Assembly: GCA_041494275.1 (NCBI GenBank) | Contig: JBGQAM010000002.1 | Span: forward strand, 1-45,930 | Reading direction: 5' to 3' | DNA length: 45,930 bases | From: COMBO-56-21 sp041494275 | GTDB lineage: Archaea; Thermoplasmatota; Thermoplasmata; UBA10834 | Shown: in pieces, positions 7,989 through 15,766 of the stretch | Layout of the letters: every line of letters begins with the position of its first letter | How positions within the stretch are numbered: the first letter of the stretch is position 1 | Made by a program: the position numbers and the translations under genes | Notes under the pieces: generated by a model | What the model saw: the letters and a program-made list of their open reading frames with translations, nothing else | Databases searched by the model: none | Told to the model about the DNA's origin: nothing

Positions 7989-8914
7989 ACGTGCGCGAAG
8001 TGGCCTGGAGAGTGTTCGCGGAGGAGTACAATTCGTCGGTGATGGAGCACTCCGGAGAGGGCGAGAAGCCAGTCTCCTACATAGTCACGCCTCTCGGCGC
8101 GAAGATCAACCGCATGCTCGTTGTCGGCGTCGTCACGGACATTGAGGACGTCGGCGAGGAGGGCAAGCAGAGGTACAGGGCCAGGATCACAGATCCAACT
8201 GGCACATTCTACGTCTCGGCGGGCGAGTACCAGCCAGGCGCTGCGATGTCACTGTCCAAGATGTCTCCTCCCGCATTTGCAGCGGTCGTGGGCAAGAGCA
8301 GGGCCTACTCGCCGGAGGAGGGCGTGAAGTATCTCAGCATCCGGCCCGAGAGGATACGCGAGGTGGATGCCGAAACGAGGGACTACTGGGTGGTAGAGAC
8401 CGCGAGGAGCACAATGCTCAGGATAGACGCTGTTGAGGACGGCCTCAAGATGAGCCCGCCCACCGTCTCAGAGCTGATGAAACTCGGATATCCGGAGAAC
8501 CTCGCAGATGGGGTCGTGCGCGCCATCGAATACTACAAGGACATCGACATCGGCAGGTTCAGGAACACGGTCAAGGACGCCCTGAGATCCATTCTCCCGG
8601 AGGCCGAAGGGTTGCCTCGCCAGAAAGCCGAGGAGCCCTCGCCAAAGAGGTTGAAGCCTTCACCCAAGAAGGAAGAGGCGGAGACGAAGGAAGACGAGCT
8701 GCACGAAGTGGGCGTCGGTGCAGACGAGGAGGATGTCGTGATGAAGATCATCCAGTCACTAGAATCCGGCGCAAAAGGTGCCCACTGGGATAAGATCGTC
8801 GAGGCTGCGAAGGCCAAGAAGATAGACAAGGTCCGGCTCGAGGAGATAGTCGCCAGCTTGCTCGACAAGGGCGAGATCTACGAACCTGAGCTCGGTATGA
8901 TGAAAAGGATCTAG
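7985..8914 (+). CDS. RPA-associated protein (RPA32-like OB-fold subunit)
   Basis: A 309-residue protein of the archaeal RPA-associated family (COG3390). An N-terminal OB fold (about residues 30-130) includes the strand motifs LVVGVVTDIE and RARITDPTGTFYV. A middle segment links to a lysine/glutamate-rich disordered stretch (~210-245). A C-terminal winged-helix-like region (~250-305, ending EIYEPELGMMKRI) resembles the RPA32 tail that contacts partner proteins. The start overlaps the RPA stop (ATGA), showing a two-gene operon. It probably forms a complex with the upstream RPA on ssDNA. Confidence 0.88.
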   Translation: MNVREVAWRVFAEEYNSSVMEHSGEGEKPVSYIVTPLGAKINRMLVVGVVTDIEDVGEEGKQRYRARITDPTGTFYVSAGEYQPGAAMSLSKMSPPAFAAVVGKSRAYSPEEGVKYLSIRPERIREVDAETRDYWVVETARSTMLRIDAVEDGLKMSPPTVSELMKLGYPENLADGVVRAIEYYKDIDIGRFRNTVKDALRSILPEAEGLPRQKAEEPSPKRLKPSPKKEEAETKEDELHEVGVGADEEDVVMKIIQSLESGAKGAHWDKIVEAAKAKKIDKVRLEEIVASLLDKGEIYEPELGMMKRI

Positions 8915-8967
8915 GATGCGCCACGCGCGCAATATTAGAGTCCTAGGCAGAAAAGAAAGAACGAGAT

Positions 8968-8991
8968 GGTCGCTGCCGGCAGGCAGCGACC
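8968..8991. terminator. Bidirectional hairpin terminator between convergent genes
   Basis: A perfect 10-bp stem (8968-8977 pairing with 8982-8991) with a four-base loop. It is followed on the plus strand by the T-rich GTTGTTGTTT and on the minus strand by TTCTTTCTTTTCT. It lies between the plus-strand RPA-associated gene and the minus-strand zinc-ribbon gene that ends at 9009, so it could serve both. Confidence 0.65.
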
Positions 8992-9008
8992 GTTGTTGTT
9001 TGGTGTTC

Positions 9009-9497
9009 TCAGTCGAAGTCCTTCTTGGACACAGCCAATAGGACAAGACCGACGAGGGACACTAGGCTGCCGATGAAGTATGGCGTGAGTATGAACAGAC
9101 CCAGCACTCCACCGAGTATCGCGAGGCCCCAGTGCTTGCGCCTGACGCCGAAGAATCCTCCGACGACAGCGATCAGACCGAGGATCACGAATATCGCTCC
9201 GCAAACGTACAGTATGTTCTGGAGCGTGTCCTCGAAACCAGTGATGCCACTGATTCCGTAGGCGTCCAGGTCACTGACATCGATGGCGAAGAATAGTCCG
9301 CCCATTGCCAGACCCATGATACCCACAACGAGCACCATGATCCCGCCCACGAGTGACAACATGGTCTTCTCGTGCGGCGGTGCTGCAGCCGGAGCCCTGA
9401 AATCGTGCCCACAGTACTGGCATACGTTTGCATCCCACGCTATTGCCCTTCCGCAAGAAACGCAGTTTCTTGTCTTTCCTTGATTTGAGGCTTCCAT
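9009..9497 (-). CDS. Zinc-ribbon membrane protein, copy 1
   Basis: A 162-residue protein. Residues ~10-30 form a zinc ribbon (CVSCG...CQYCG, two CxxC knuckles), followed by an Ala/Pro linker and about four transmembrane segments (roughly 45-65, 85-108, 112-130, 135-155). I chose the ATG at 9497 because AGGAGGG lies just upstream and because the start then aligns with two paralogs in this window. The longer frame has no such support. The ribbon would face the cytoplasm. Its N-terminal 30 residues nearly match those of the proteins at 10445-10783 and 10943-11272, so these are duplicates with diverged membrane parts. Function unknown. Confidence 0.75.
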   Translation of the reverse strand: MEASNQGKTRNCVSCGRAIAWDANVCQYCGHDFRAPAAAPPHEKTMLSLVGGIMVLVVGIMGLAMGGLFFAIDVSDLDAYGISGITGFEDTLQNILYVCGAIFVILGLIAVVGGFFGVRRKHWGLAILGGVLGLFILTPYFIGSLVSLVGLVLLAVSKKDFD

Positions 9498-9654
9498 CCT
9501 TAGCCCTCCTAAACGAAAGTGCCGGAGAGAAACGCATCTTTCCAGCACTTTACCGCATCTAAGATAGGCGGGGTAGAATATATTTCTTGGCATCTCTGGA
9601 CGAGAAAAGGGCCATAATCGGAACGATTATGGAGGGTTGGACCGAGAAACGGCA

Positions 9655-10338
9655 TCAGGTGGTGGGGAAGAACTCCTCATGGATGGCTGCCAGGATCATC
9701 AGAACAACAACGGCAAGAAGGGCGGCGCCCGCGACCTTGTACGATGCCGAGAATGGTTTGTTCTCCATCAACAAGGAGAGAATGACTGAAAGCAGGACAG
9801 TGAAGAAGACGAACACTCCAATGACTCCGACTACTGAGACGAGGTAGAAAATGGCGGCGACGTGCGTGGCAGACAAGATCAGGGTGGCGCCCAGACCGTA
9901 GAGTCCTGCGAACCAAACCCAGTCGATAGGCTTCAGCAGCACGACCCTTGGATTCCTTGCAGGGAAGAGGATTGTGTTCAGCAGCGGATACATCACGAAT
10001 GGGAATGGAACGCCGAGCGACAGCCCGCTAAGCGTCCTGCGCAAGTTGTCCGAAGTGCTTATCCCAGAATAGGAGAGGCCCGCATCGACCAAGAAGAACG
10101 CCATGACGGCGCCAATCACTATCATCTGCCTCACACCCGGCAGACCCGAGGCGAACCGCCTCGATCCCGTCATGAGGAACAGGGTCGACAAGACAAAGCC
10201 GAAGTGTATCCCTATGCATCGCGCACACAGCGGCATCTGGAATCCATCAAAGAAATATGATCTCTCAGGAAGCTGATGGCAGACGGTTGAGCCAAGAAAC
10301 ATGAGGATGGATTCGAGAGTGACCATCGACCCTTGCAT
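9655..10338 (-). CDS. DUF2085 membrane protein, copy 1
   Basis: A 227-residue polytopic membrane protein with the DUF2085 signature: CHQLPERSYFF, then MPLCARCIGIHFG (residues ~20-48). About six transmembrane segments follow. The family is widespread in bacteria and archaea but has no established function. The conserved His and Cys residues near one membrane face could bind a metal or heme, which is speculation. It stands between two zinc-ribbon membrane proteins on the same strand. A second DUF2085 protein lies at 11388-12005. The start may be the ATG at 10338 or Met5, since neither has a strong ribosome site. Confidence 0.78.
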   Translation of the reverse strand: MQGSMVTLESILMFLGSTVCHQLPERSYFFDGFQMPLCARCIGIHFGFVLSTLFLMTGSRRFASGLPGVRQMIVIGAVMAFFLVDAGLSYSGISTSDNLRRTLSGLSLGVPFPFVMYPLLNTILFPARNPRVVLLKPIDWVWFAGLYGLGATLILSATHVAAIFYLVSVVGVIGVFVFFTVLLSVILSLLMENKPFSASYKVAGAALLAVVVLMILAAIHEEFFPTT

Positions 10339-10444
10339 GCACTCTATCGGAGTTAACGATTACCATTTCGAATAAGGCACTCGCACGAATGACCGACTTG
10401 ACGAAAAGAAGGAATTGAAAGGGGTTTCGCGTTCCTTGGGACAA

Positions 10445-10783
10445 TCAGAACGCCAGAAGCGACGCACCCGCAATCGCGATGGCGCAAAGGACACCAATGA
10501 GCGCACCAACCACTGCGAGTATGATGCACATCTTGCCCACGTGCTTGCTCTCAGGGTCCGGTTTGGTGTAGTATATTACTCCTATGATTATCCCCACAAT
10601 GAAGATCAGGAACGACAGAATGTAGAACAGGATCTTCATCCCTTCGCTGATCTGAGGCTGTGCCATCTGTGGGGCCATCTGCACCCTGAAGTCGTGCCCA
10701 CAATATGGACACACATTCGCATCCCATGCTATGGCCCTGCCACAGCCTACGCAATTTCTAGTTCCAGACGGACTTGATGCCAT
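10445..10783 (-). CDS. Zinc-ribbon membrane protein, copy 2
   Basis: A 112-residue protein with an N-terminal zinc ribbon (CVGCG...CPYCG, residues ~11-29), a Gln/Pro-rich linker and two transmembrane segments (about 48-68 and 84-110). The ribbon is almost identical to copies 1 and 3. The linker and membrane hairpin, including KPDPESKHVGKMCIILA, are closest to copy 3 (GGRDHKHVGKVCILIA). GGAGGG lies a few bases before the ATG. The role is unknown. Possibilities include a membrane scaffold or a sensor with a cytoplasmic zinc head. Confidence 0.75.
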   Translation of the reverse strand: MASSPSGTRNCVGCGRAIAWDANVCPYCGHDFRVQMAPQMAQPQISEGMKILFYILSFLIFIVGIIIGVIYYTKPDPESKHVGKMCIILAVVGALIGVLCAIAIAGASLLAF

Positions 10784-10942
10784 GGTAATTCACCCTCCAT
10801 TTCATATGAGCGAGAGAAGCTCCCGCCATCCAAGCGTATGGATGAGCCAGTTGGTTATAAAATGATTGCTGAGGAGCACCGCTGTTTCCACTGGAAAGCA
10901 CGCACTGCGCTCCCCTGCCTCAGACAGCTCAATAGCTTGAGC

Positions 10943-11272
10943 TCACCAGAACACAAGCCACGCGGCTCCGGCCGCCATGAAGCATATCAGGACCAGGATG
11001 ACGGGCCACAAGGCTATGAGAATGCACACCTTGCCCACGTGCTTATGATCTCTACCGCCAGAGACATAGAATATCACGCCTATTAGGAATCCAAGAAACG
11101 GGATGAAGAAAGAAAGCAAGTACACCAGGATCTTCATTCCCGTGCCCACATGGTCTTCTTGCTGTGCAGGAGCCATCTGGACCCGATAATCATGCCCGCA
11201 ATACTGACATACGTTCGCGTCCCATGCAATTGACCTTCCGCACGAAACGCAGTTCCTCGTGTTTGACGCCAC
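10943..11272 (-). CDS. Zinc-ribbon membrane protein, copy 3 (GTG start)
   Basis: A 109-residue protein with a zinc ribbon (CVSCG...CQYCG) and two transmembrane segments with a conserved HKHVGKVC turn between them. I chose the GTG at 11272 because GGAGAG lies upstream and the resulting start (ASNTRNCVSCG) aligns with the paralogs. The frame is open for 14 more codons upstream but that extension is not shared. It is the nearest relative of copy 2, suggesting a recent local duplication. Function unknown. Confidence 0.7.
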   Translation of the reverse strand: MASNTRNCVSCGRSIAWDANVCQYCGHDYRVQMAPAQQEDHVGTGMKILVYLLSFFIPFLGFLIGVIFYVSGGRDHKHVGKVCILIALWPVILVLICFMAAGAAWLVFW

Positions 11273-11387
11273 GTACACACTCTCCTTTGCAGGAGAGATG
11301 GGCGTAACTCCCATCCTCCAGTCTCCGAATCGGCTTGGTTATTATATAACCGTTGCTATGATTTTGGCCAGACAACTGCGGAGTTGC

Positions 11388-12005
11388 CTATTGACCAACA
11401 TCGGGAGAGACCTTCTTCTCAGGGATTCTTGGTGGCGGAGCAGAGATGGGTTTTGGCTTTGCTTTGTCCTCATCGATCACGAACAGGAAGTGGGCGAGCA
11501 ACAGCGCAAGCACCAGGCCCGCAACTAGGCCCGTCGCGATGCGCAAAGGATTGATCGATTCGTAGGACGTCACTTGCTGAAGGCCGCCGTCAATCGCTAT
11601 CGGCACGAGCCCCACTAGGACAAGGAACGGGGGTATCTTCCACCTGACGAGTGTTGCTGTTAAGAAGCCGATGACCAAACCCAAGAATAGACCAACATCT
11701 CTGGCACAGAACGGCATCTGGTTGCCATTCAGGAAGTAGCTTCGATTGGCAATCTGGTGGCATTCGGCATCTCCCAACCAGTAGATCGCATGCGGAACGG
11801 GACTGAGGTTCTTGAACTGACTCTCATTCTCGTGGCCACCAACCACGCCGGAGAGGTCCAGCAGAGTGTTCGGGCGAACCATGAAGGGAGACAGCACTAC
11901 AAGGGCGAGCCAAACCGAGGAGAGCATAAGCAGGGCGAGAATGACCCTAGAGGTGATCTTCGGGAGCCGCATCGACACCGCTAACACGAGACCCCTTAAT
12001 CTCAT
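11388..12005 (-). CDS. DUF2085-like membrane protein, copy 2 (variant motif)
   Basis: A 205-residue membrane protein. An N-terminal membrane segment (~18-40) precedes an extracytoplasmic loop and the DUF2085 core: CHQIANRSYFL, then MPFCARDVGLFLG. The second cysteine of the usual CARC motif is aspartate here, unlike copy 1. Three or four more membrane segments and a Lys/Pro-rich cytoplasmic tail follow. Its ATG overlaps the MEMO gene stop (ATGA), so it is the last gene of the rpoK-rpsB-MEMO transcript or is read through from it. The loss of the cysteine suggests a changed role after duplication. Function unknown. Confidence 0.72.
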   Translation of the reverse strand: MRLRGLVLAVSMRLPKITSRVILALLMLSSVWLALVVLSPFMVRPNTLLDLSGVVGGHENESQFKNLSPVPHAIYWLGDAECHQIANRSYFLNGNQMPFCARDVGLFLGLVIGFLTATLVRWKIPPFLVLVGLVPIAIDGGLQQVTSYESINPLRIATGLVAGLVLALLLAHFLFVIDEDKAKPKPISAPPPRIPEKKVSPDVGQ

Positions 12006-12817
12006 TTCTCAATTACAGCCGAGGCATAGCCAACAACGTCCCTCATAGCCTGGACATCGCCGGAGGTGGCGTACTTCAGGACCGTCGCCTTGCCCCCGGC
12101 GCATGCCGTCAGCGTTGCCATGACAGGTCCGTAGCCGCACATTGATATGTTCTCATCGCGGACGACTTCGAACAGCCTCTTCGGATCCATCGCGCGGATT
12201 GCTTCCAGAGCCATCCCATCCTTTCTCTTGGCCGTTTCCTTGCTGACGTAATGGGACATGTCCGTCGAAGCTATTACGACGACATCCTTGCCCTTGATGG
12301 CGTCCCCGATCGTCTTGCCGACCGAAATAGCCGCCTCGTAGTCCTGGAATCCCATACATATCGGGACGAACTTGATGTCAGATGATAGGTACTGCAGGAA
12401 CGGAAGCTGAACCTCAATCGAGTGCTCTCCCCTGTGCGCCTCATCGTCCTCATCCACAAGGTCCTTCCTGATGGCCTTTGCGAGCTCGCGGTCCACCTTG
12501 ACCACGCCAAGTGGAGTCTCGAAGTCCTGCATCGTGATAGCCAGACCGGAGCCGCGACCGGTGTGGTTCGGCCCTAGGATGACGAACGTCTTCGGAAGGC
12601 CGTCTTCTGCTATCCTTGAATACAGATGCGCGGCAACCATGCCCGAGAAAGCGTATCCAGCGTGTGGGGCGATTCCTCCAAGAACGCGGCGCTTTGCAGA
12701 CCCGATCCTCGGTAGCTTCCCGGGACCGAGAGGGCCCAGAAAGCATGATTCGATCTGACTTCTCAAAGAGCGCTCATCACCAGCGTAGAACATGCCTGCG
12801 ACAGTAGGACGCCTCAT
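12002..12817 (-). CDS. MEMO1 family protein
   Basis: A 271-residue protein of the MEMO family, related in fold to class III extradiol (LigB-type) dioxygenases. Metal-site residues are visible: His52 (APHAGYAFSG), His85 (GPNHTG) and a cysteine in SMCGYGP, matching the His/His/Cys site of MEMO. The start MRRPTVAGMFYAG is the family-typical N-terminus, with AGGAGG just upstream. The longer frame is rejected. Archaeal MEMO genes often sit beside rpsB, as here. The archaeal function is unsettled: human MEMO1 binds copper/iron and affects redox signalling. Confidence 0.92.
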   Translation of the reverse strand: MRRPTVAGMFYAGDERSLRSQIESCFLGPLGPGKLPRIGSAKRRVLGGIAPHAGYAFSGMVAAHLYSRIAEDGLPKTFVILGPNHTGRGSGLAITMQDFETPLGVVKVDRELAKAIRKDLVDEDDEAHRGEHSIEVQLPFLQYLSSDIKFVPICMGFQDYEAAISVGKTIGDAIKGKDVVVIASTDMSHYVSKETAKRKDGMALEAIRAMDPKRLFEVVRDENISMCGYGPVMATLTACAGGKATVLKYATSGDVQAMRDVVGYASAVIEK

Positions 12818-12904
12818 TTTCCTCCTGACCCGTAGAAGAGGATGGCATAGGGCCACCAATAGCCTTTCGAATCTACGCGACAAAAGACGATGAGACCATC
12901 TCGC

Positions 12905-13540
12905 CTAGAGAGAAGCCTCGAACTCCTCCACGGTCATCTTGAAGTCCTCATCGCTGGCCAGCTGTCCTCTGGCTTTCAGGACCTCCCTTGTGAGGAGCCA
13001 ATACACGGTCGCGAGCGCACGCCTTCCCTTGTTATTCGACGGTATGACCAGGTCGACGTACTTCGTCTCGTTATTCGCATCGCAAATCCCGACGATTGGG
13101 ATGCCGACGTTGAGGGCCTCTCTCAGCGCTTGCTCGTCAGCTGCCGGGTCAGTCACGAAGAGCATCTCCGGCTCTACGAACTTGGGAAGGATCGGATTCG
13201 TCAGGGAGCCAGGCACGAACCTCCCAGCGACGACCATCGCGCCGATGGCCTTTCCGAAGACCTTTGCCGGCTTCTGGCCGTACTGCCTTGCCGACACAAT
13301 GAGAATCCTCGCAGGCTCGACCCTTGAGATGAACTTGGCCGCCACTCTGATGCGCTCGTCCGTCTTCTTGACATCGAGCACGTAGAGCCCGTCCGAGCGG
13401 ACCTTGAAAATGAACTCCTTCATATCGGCGCTCTTCTGCTGAGTGCCGATGTGGACACCTGACGTGAGGTAGACATCCTCGGGGATCAGAAGATGCGTGC
13501 CAGTGTCCGTCTGTGGTTGCGTGTCAGATACCTCGTCCAT
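12905..13540 (-). CDS. rpsB: Small ribosomal subunit protein uS2 (archaeal S2)
   Basis: A 211-residue ribosomal protein of the archaeal/eukaryotic Sa/S2 type. The signature phrases LTSGVHIGTQQKS, GRFVPGSLTNP, EPEMLFVTDPAADEQAL and the C-terminal TVYWLLTREVLKARG are all present. It is part of the 30S body near the decoding side. It begins 9 nt after rpoK with GAGG upstream, forming the euryarchaeal rpoK-rpsB-MEMO order. The enolase gene often found between rpoK and rpsB is absent here. The short acidic, Thr/Gln-rich N-terminal extension is typical. Confidence 0.97.
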   Translation of the reverse strand: MDEVSDTQPQTDTGTHLLIPEDVYLTSGVHIGTQQKSADMKEFIFKVRSDGLYVLDVKKTDERIRVAAKFISRVEPARILIVSARQYGQKPAKVFGKAIGAMVVAGRFVPGSLTNPILPKFVEPEMLFVTDPAADEQALREALNVGIPIVGICDANNETKYVDLVIPSNNKGRRALATVYWLLTREVLKARGQLASDEDFKMTVEEFEASL

Positions 13541-13549
13541 CTGGATTCC

Positions 13550-13723
13550 TCAGGTTTCTCTCTTGACAGTCATCGGTATGACTTTCTTGTCGTACTCTAT
13601 GATAGCAATCTCGATGGGGTCGATGGTCTCATCGGCAACATCGACAAGTATCGGGGCTCCGAGGCTTATCTGAAGCGCCCTGGCGCCGATAATCCTGGCC
13701 CTCTCGAATCTGGTATACTTCAA
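13550..13723 (-). CDS. rpoK: DNA-directed RNA polymerase subunit K (Rpb6/omega homolog), TTG start
   Basis: A 57-residue protein beginning KYTRFERARIIGARALQIS and ending VIPMTVKRET, the archaeal RpoK family. It stabilises the clamp region of RNA polymerase like omega/Rpb6. I chose the TTG at 13723: it gives the family length exactly, GAGG lies upstream, and the TATA box at 13763-13776 allows only a short leader. The open frame continues upstream, but the added residues lie across the promoter and are not expected to be translated. First gene of the rpoK-rpsB-MEMO transcript. Confidence 0.95.
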   Translation of the reverse strand: MKYTRFERARIIGARALQISLGAPILVDVADETIDPIEIAIIEYDKKVIPMTVKRET

Positions 13724-13762
13724 GCTATTAGCCTCACTGTGGAGGTATCCCCTAAAATGTGG

Positions 13763-13776
13763 CCCCTTTATATACG
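13763..13776 (-). promoter_or_regulatory. Strong TATA box for rpoK-rpsB-MEMO
   Basis: On the minus strand CGTATATAAAGG, with purines following, sits 40-53 bases before the rpoK TTG. This puts the transcript start ~15-20 bases ahead of the start codon. It is the best match to an archaeal promoter in the window. Confidence 0.75.
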
Positions 13777-13945
13777 TTTGGGGCCGCCCTCGATTCTCGA
13801 AGAGCCGTCGAGCTCTCGCCAGGATGTGAGAGGAGCGGACAGAACGTTGGACTGTAGCAAGTGTATTCATGCTAAATTATAATTAGAATCGAATTGTAAT
13901 TTTCGCTTCTTGAGCACCCTGCGGACGTTGCAGGCCAGGAACACC

Positions 13946-14027
13946 ATACGATAATCGTATCTGGAGGTTCGGATTCGCCTCATTTTCGCTCAAGAAAGTT
14001 CCGTATTTCCACAACTGATTAATCAGT
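13946..14027. promoter_or_regulatory. Two palindromes upstream of the class III aminotransferase (candidate operators)
   Basis: The 338-base divergent gap between rpoK and the aminotransferase holds no gene that I can see. It contains two near-perfect palindromes. ATACGATAATCGTAT at 13946-13960 has 7-bp arms and a one-base centre. ACTGATTAATCAGT at 14014-14027 is a perfect 14-bp palindrome ending 34 bases before the ATG. Palindromes of this size are typical of dimeric regulator sites such as Lrp/AsnC. The second would overlap the likely core promoter, fitting repression. No regulator is encoded beside it. Confidence 0.4.
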
Positions 14028-14061
14028 AGTGAGCCTACCTAGTCGCAACAGGGGAGTCAAA

Positions 14062-15405
14062 ATGCCAAAGGTTCCAAACATCAGAGTTGAGCCTCCAGGC
14101 CCGGAGGCCAAGAAGATCGTCGCAAAGGACGACGAGTACATCGTCAAGGCGACCAAGACCGCACCGCTAGTGTTCAAGAAAGCGGAGGGCTCAGTGATTG
14201 AGGACGTCGACGGAAACACGTACATAGACTTCTACGCAGGCGTCGGCGTCCTGAACGTTGGTGCTAGGCACCCCAAGGTCGTTGCTGCGATCCATGACCA
14301 GGTGGAGAAGTACACGCATGTGGCGGGTACGGACTTCTACTGCGGGCTGCAGTCAAGACTCGCCGAAAGGCTGGCAAAGACCGCTCCAGGCAAGAACAAG
14401 AAGATGGTCTTCTTCTCCAACACCGGAGCCGAGTCCGTGGAATCCGCGATCAAGATAGCGAAAAGGGGAACTGGCAAACAGGTCTTGCTGGACTTCCTGG
14501 GAGCCTTCCACGGAAGGACGGCCGGTGCCATGAGCTTGACCGCGAGCAAGTGGGTACAGAGAGAAGGCTACACCGCGACACTCATGCCGGGCGTATTCCA
14601 TGTTCCGTATGCGTACTGTTACAGATGTATCTACAAGCTGGAATACCCGAGCTGCGGGATGTGGTGCGCGAAGGTCATCGAGGATGTATACTTCGAGCAA
14701 CAGATTCCGCCGAACGACCTCGCCGCGATATGCATGGAGGTCGTCCAGGGTGAGGGCGGATACGTCGTACCACCGAAAGAGTTCGTGAAGATGGTGTTCG
14801 ACCTCACGAGGAAGTACAAGTGCCTGTTCATCGACGATGAGGTCCAGTCGGGGATGGGTAGGACGGGCAAGATGTGGGCAGTCGAACACTTCGACGTGGT
14901 CCCAGATATCATCTGCAGCGCGAAGTCGCTTGGAGGGGGTCTGCCGATAGCAGCCACTATCGTCGATGCGAAGCTGAACTTCGACAGATACGGAAGGCAC
15001 TCCAACACATTCGGAGGGGCGTCTCTTGCTCACGCATCCGCGCTCGCGACACTCGACGTGATTGATGAGGAGAAGCTCATCGACCGCGCGGCCAAGGTCG
15101 GCAAGGAGACAAAGAAGCGCCTGGAAGAGATGCAGGAGAAGTACGAGATCATCGGGGACACTCGTGGACTGGGCTTGATGCTCGCTCACGAGTTCGTCCA
15201 GGACAGGAAGTCCAAGAAGAACGCTGCGAAGAGCAGGGACAAGATCTCGGACATGGCCTTCAAGAAGGGGCTGATGCTCCTGCCATGCGGAAAGTCGAAC
15301 ATTAGGTACATCCCGCCTCTGAACATACCGCAGGAGCAGCTCGATGTCGGCCTCGAGATACTCGAGGACTGCATCAAGTTCGTCAACAAGAACAGGGTGG
15401 ACTGA
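14062..15405 (+). CDS. Class III PLP aminotransferase (4-aminobutyrate / ornithine aminotransferase family)
   Basis: A 447-residue fold-type I PLP enzyme. The cofactor lysine is Lys288 in SAKSLGGGLP, and the conserved DDEVQSGMGRTGKMWA and GAFHGRT motifs are present. A YCYRCIYKLEYPSC segment matches the Cys-containing loop of archaeal enzymes annotated as GABA/ornithine aminotransferases or broad-specificity amino-acid racemases, so either reaction is possible. I chose the ATG at 14062, with GGGAG nine bases upstream, over a start 33 bases earlier. It is monocistronic, with palindromes upstream and a hairpin terminator downstream. Likely roles are amino-acid transamination or catabolism. Confidence 0.9.
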   Translation: MPKVPNIRVEPPGPEAKKIVAKDDEYIVKATKTAPLVFKKAEGSVIEDVDGNTYIDFYAGVGVLNVGARHPKVVAAIHDQVEKYTHVAGTDFYCGLQSRLAERLAKTAPGKNKKMVFFSNTGAESVESAIKIAKRGTGKQVLLDFLGAFHGRTAGAMSLTASKWVQREGYTATLMPGVFHVPYAYCYRCIYKLEYPSCGMWCAKVIEDVYFEQQIPPNDLAAICMEVVQGEGGYVVPPKEFVKMVFDLTRKYKCLFIDDEVQSGMGRTGKMWAVEHFDVVPDIICSAKSLGGGLPIAATIVDAKLNFDRYGRHSNTFGGASLAHASALATLDVIDEEKLIDRAAKVGKETKKRLEEMQEKYEIIGDTRGLGLMLAHEFVQDRKSKKNAAKSRDKISDMAFKKGLMLLPCGKSNIRYIPPLNIPQEQLDVGLEILEDCIKFVNKNRVD

Positions 15406-15413
15406 GCGCACAA

Positions 15414-15453
15414 ACTTTTTTCCTTTTCTGGAATCCCGCTCAGGCGGGATTCC
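15414..15453 (+). terminator. Terminator after the aminotransferase
   Basis: A T-rich run (15414-15429) leads into a perfect 10-bp hairpin (15430-15439 with 15444-15453, loop TCAG). Archaeal termination needs mainly the T-tract, and the hairpin adds support. It lies just after the aminotransferase stop. Confidence 0.65.
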
Positions 15454-15506
15454 TAGGGTTCCATTTATCTATTCGCCAGTCGATGACGTCGGGAGGATTG
15501 GCGGAA

Positions 15507-15761
15507 ATGTCCGATGACAGGGAAGACAGCGGTTCGTACCATGACCTGACCATTGCCACTCTCTACAGGCTCGACCCTGAAAGACTGAAGGCGGTTCGAA
15601 GGGCCATGACCGGATCCACGAGGTGCCCACAGTGCGACGCTCTGAACCGCGCGGACCAGCCAAGGTGCGAGAAGTGCGGGGCGAAGCTGTACCCCGAGGT
15701 GCCCGACAACGAAGAAGAGAAGGCCCTTAAAGATCAGGCGAAGCACCGCAGGCCGCGATAG
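15507..15761 (+). CDS. Small zinc-ribbon protein
   Basis: An 84-residue soluble protein with two CxxC knuckles (CPQC at ~39-42 and CEKC at ~54-57) forming a zinc ribbon. It is flanked by an acidic N-terminus and a Lys/Arg-rich C-terminus. The ATG at 15507 fits a TATA-like TTTATCTA at 15464-15471. An ATG eight codons earlier is also in frame. The protein is unrelated in detail to the membrane zinc ribbons at 9-11 kb. It converges on ccmF with only 5 nt between the stop codons. It may bind nucleic acid or a protein. Function unknown. Confidence 0.65.
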   Translation: MSDDREDSGSYHDLTIATLYRLDPERLKAVRRAMTGSTRCPQCDALNRADQPRCEKCGAKLYPEVPDNEEEKALKDQAKHRRPR

Positions 15762-15766
15762 ACATC

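Noticed and set aside
14353..15411. A 352-residue minus-strand frame
   Set aside because: It is antisense to the PLP aminotransferase and has no recognisable domain.
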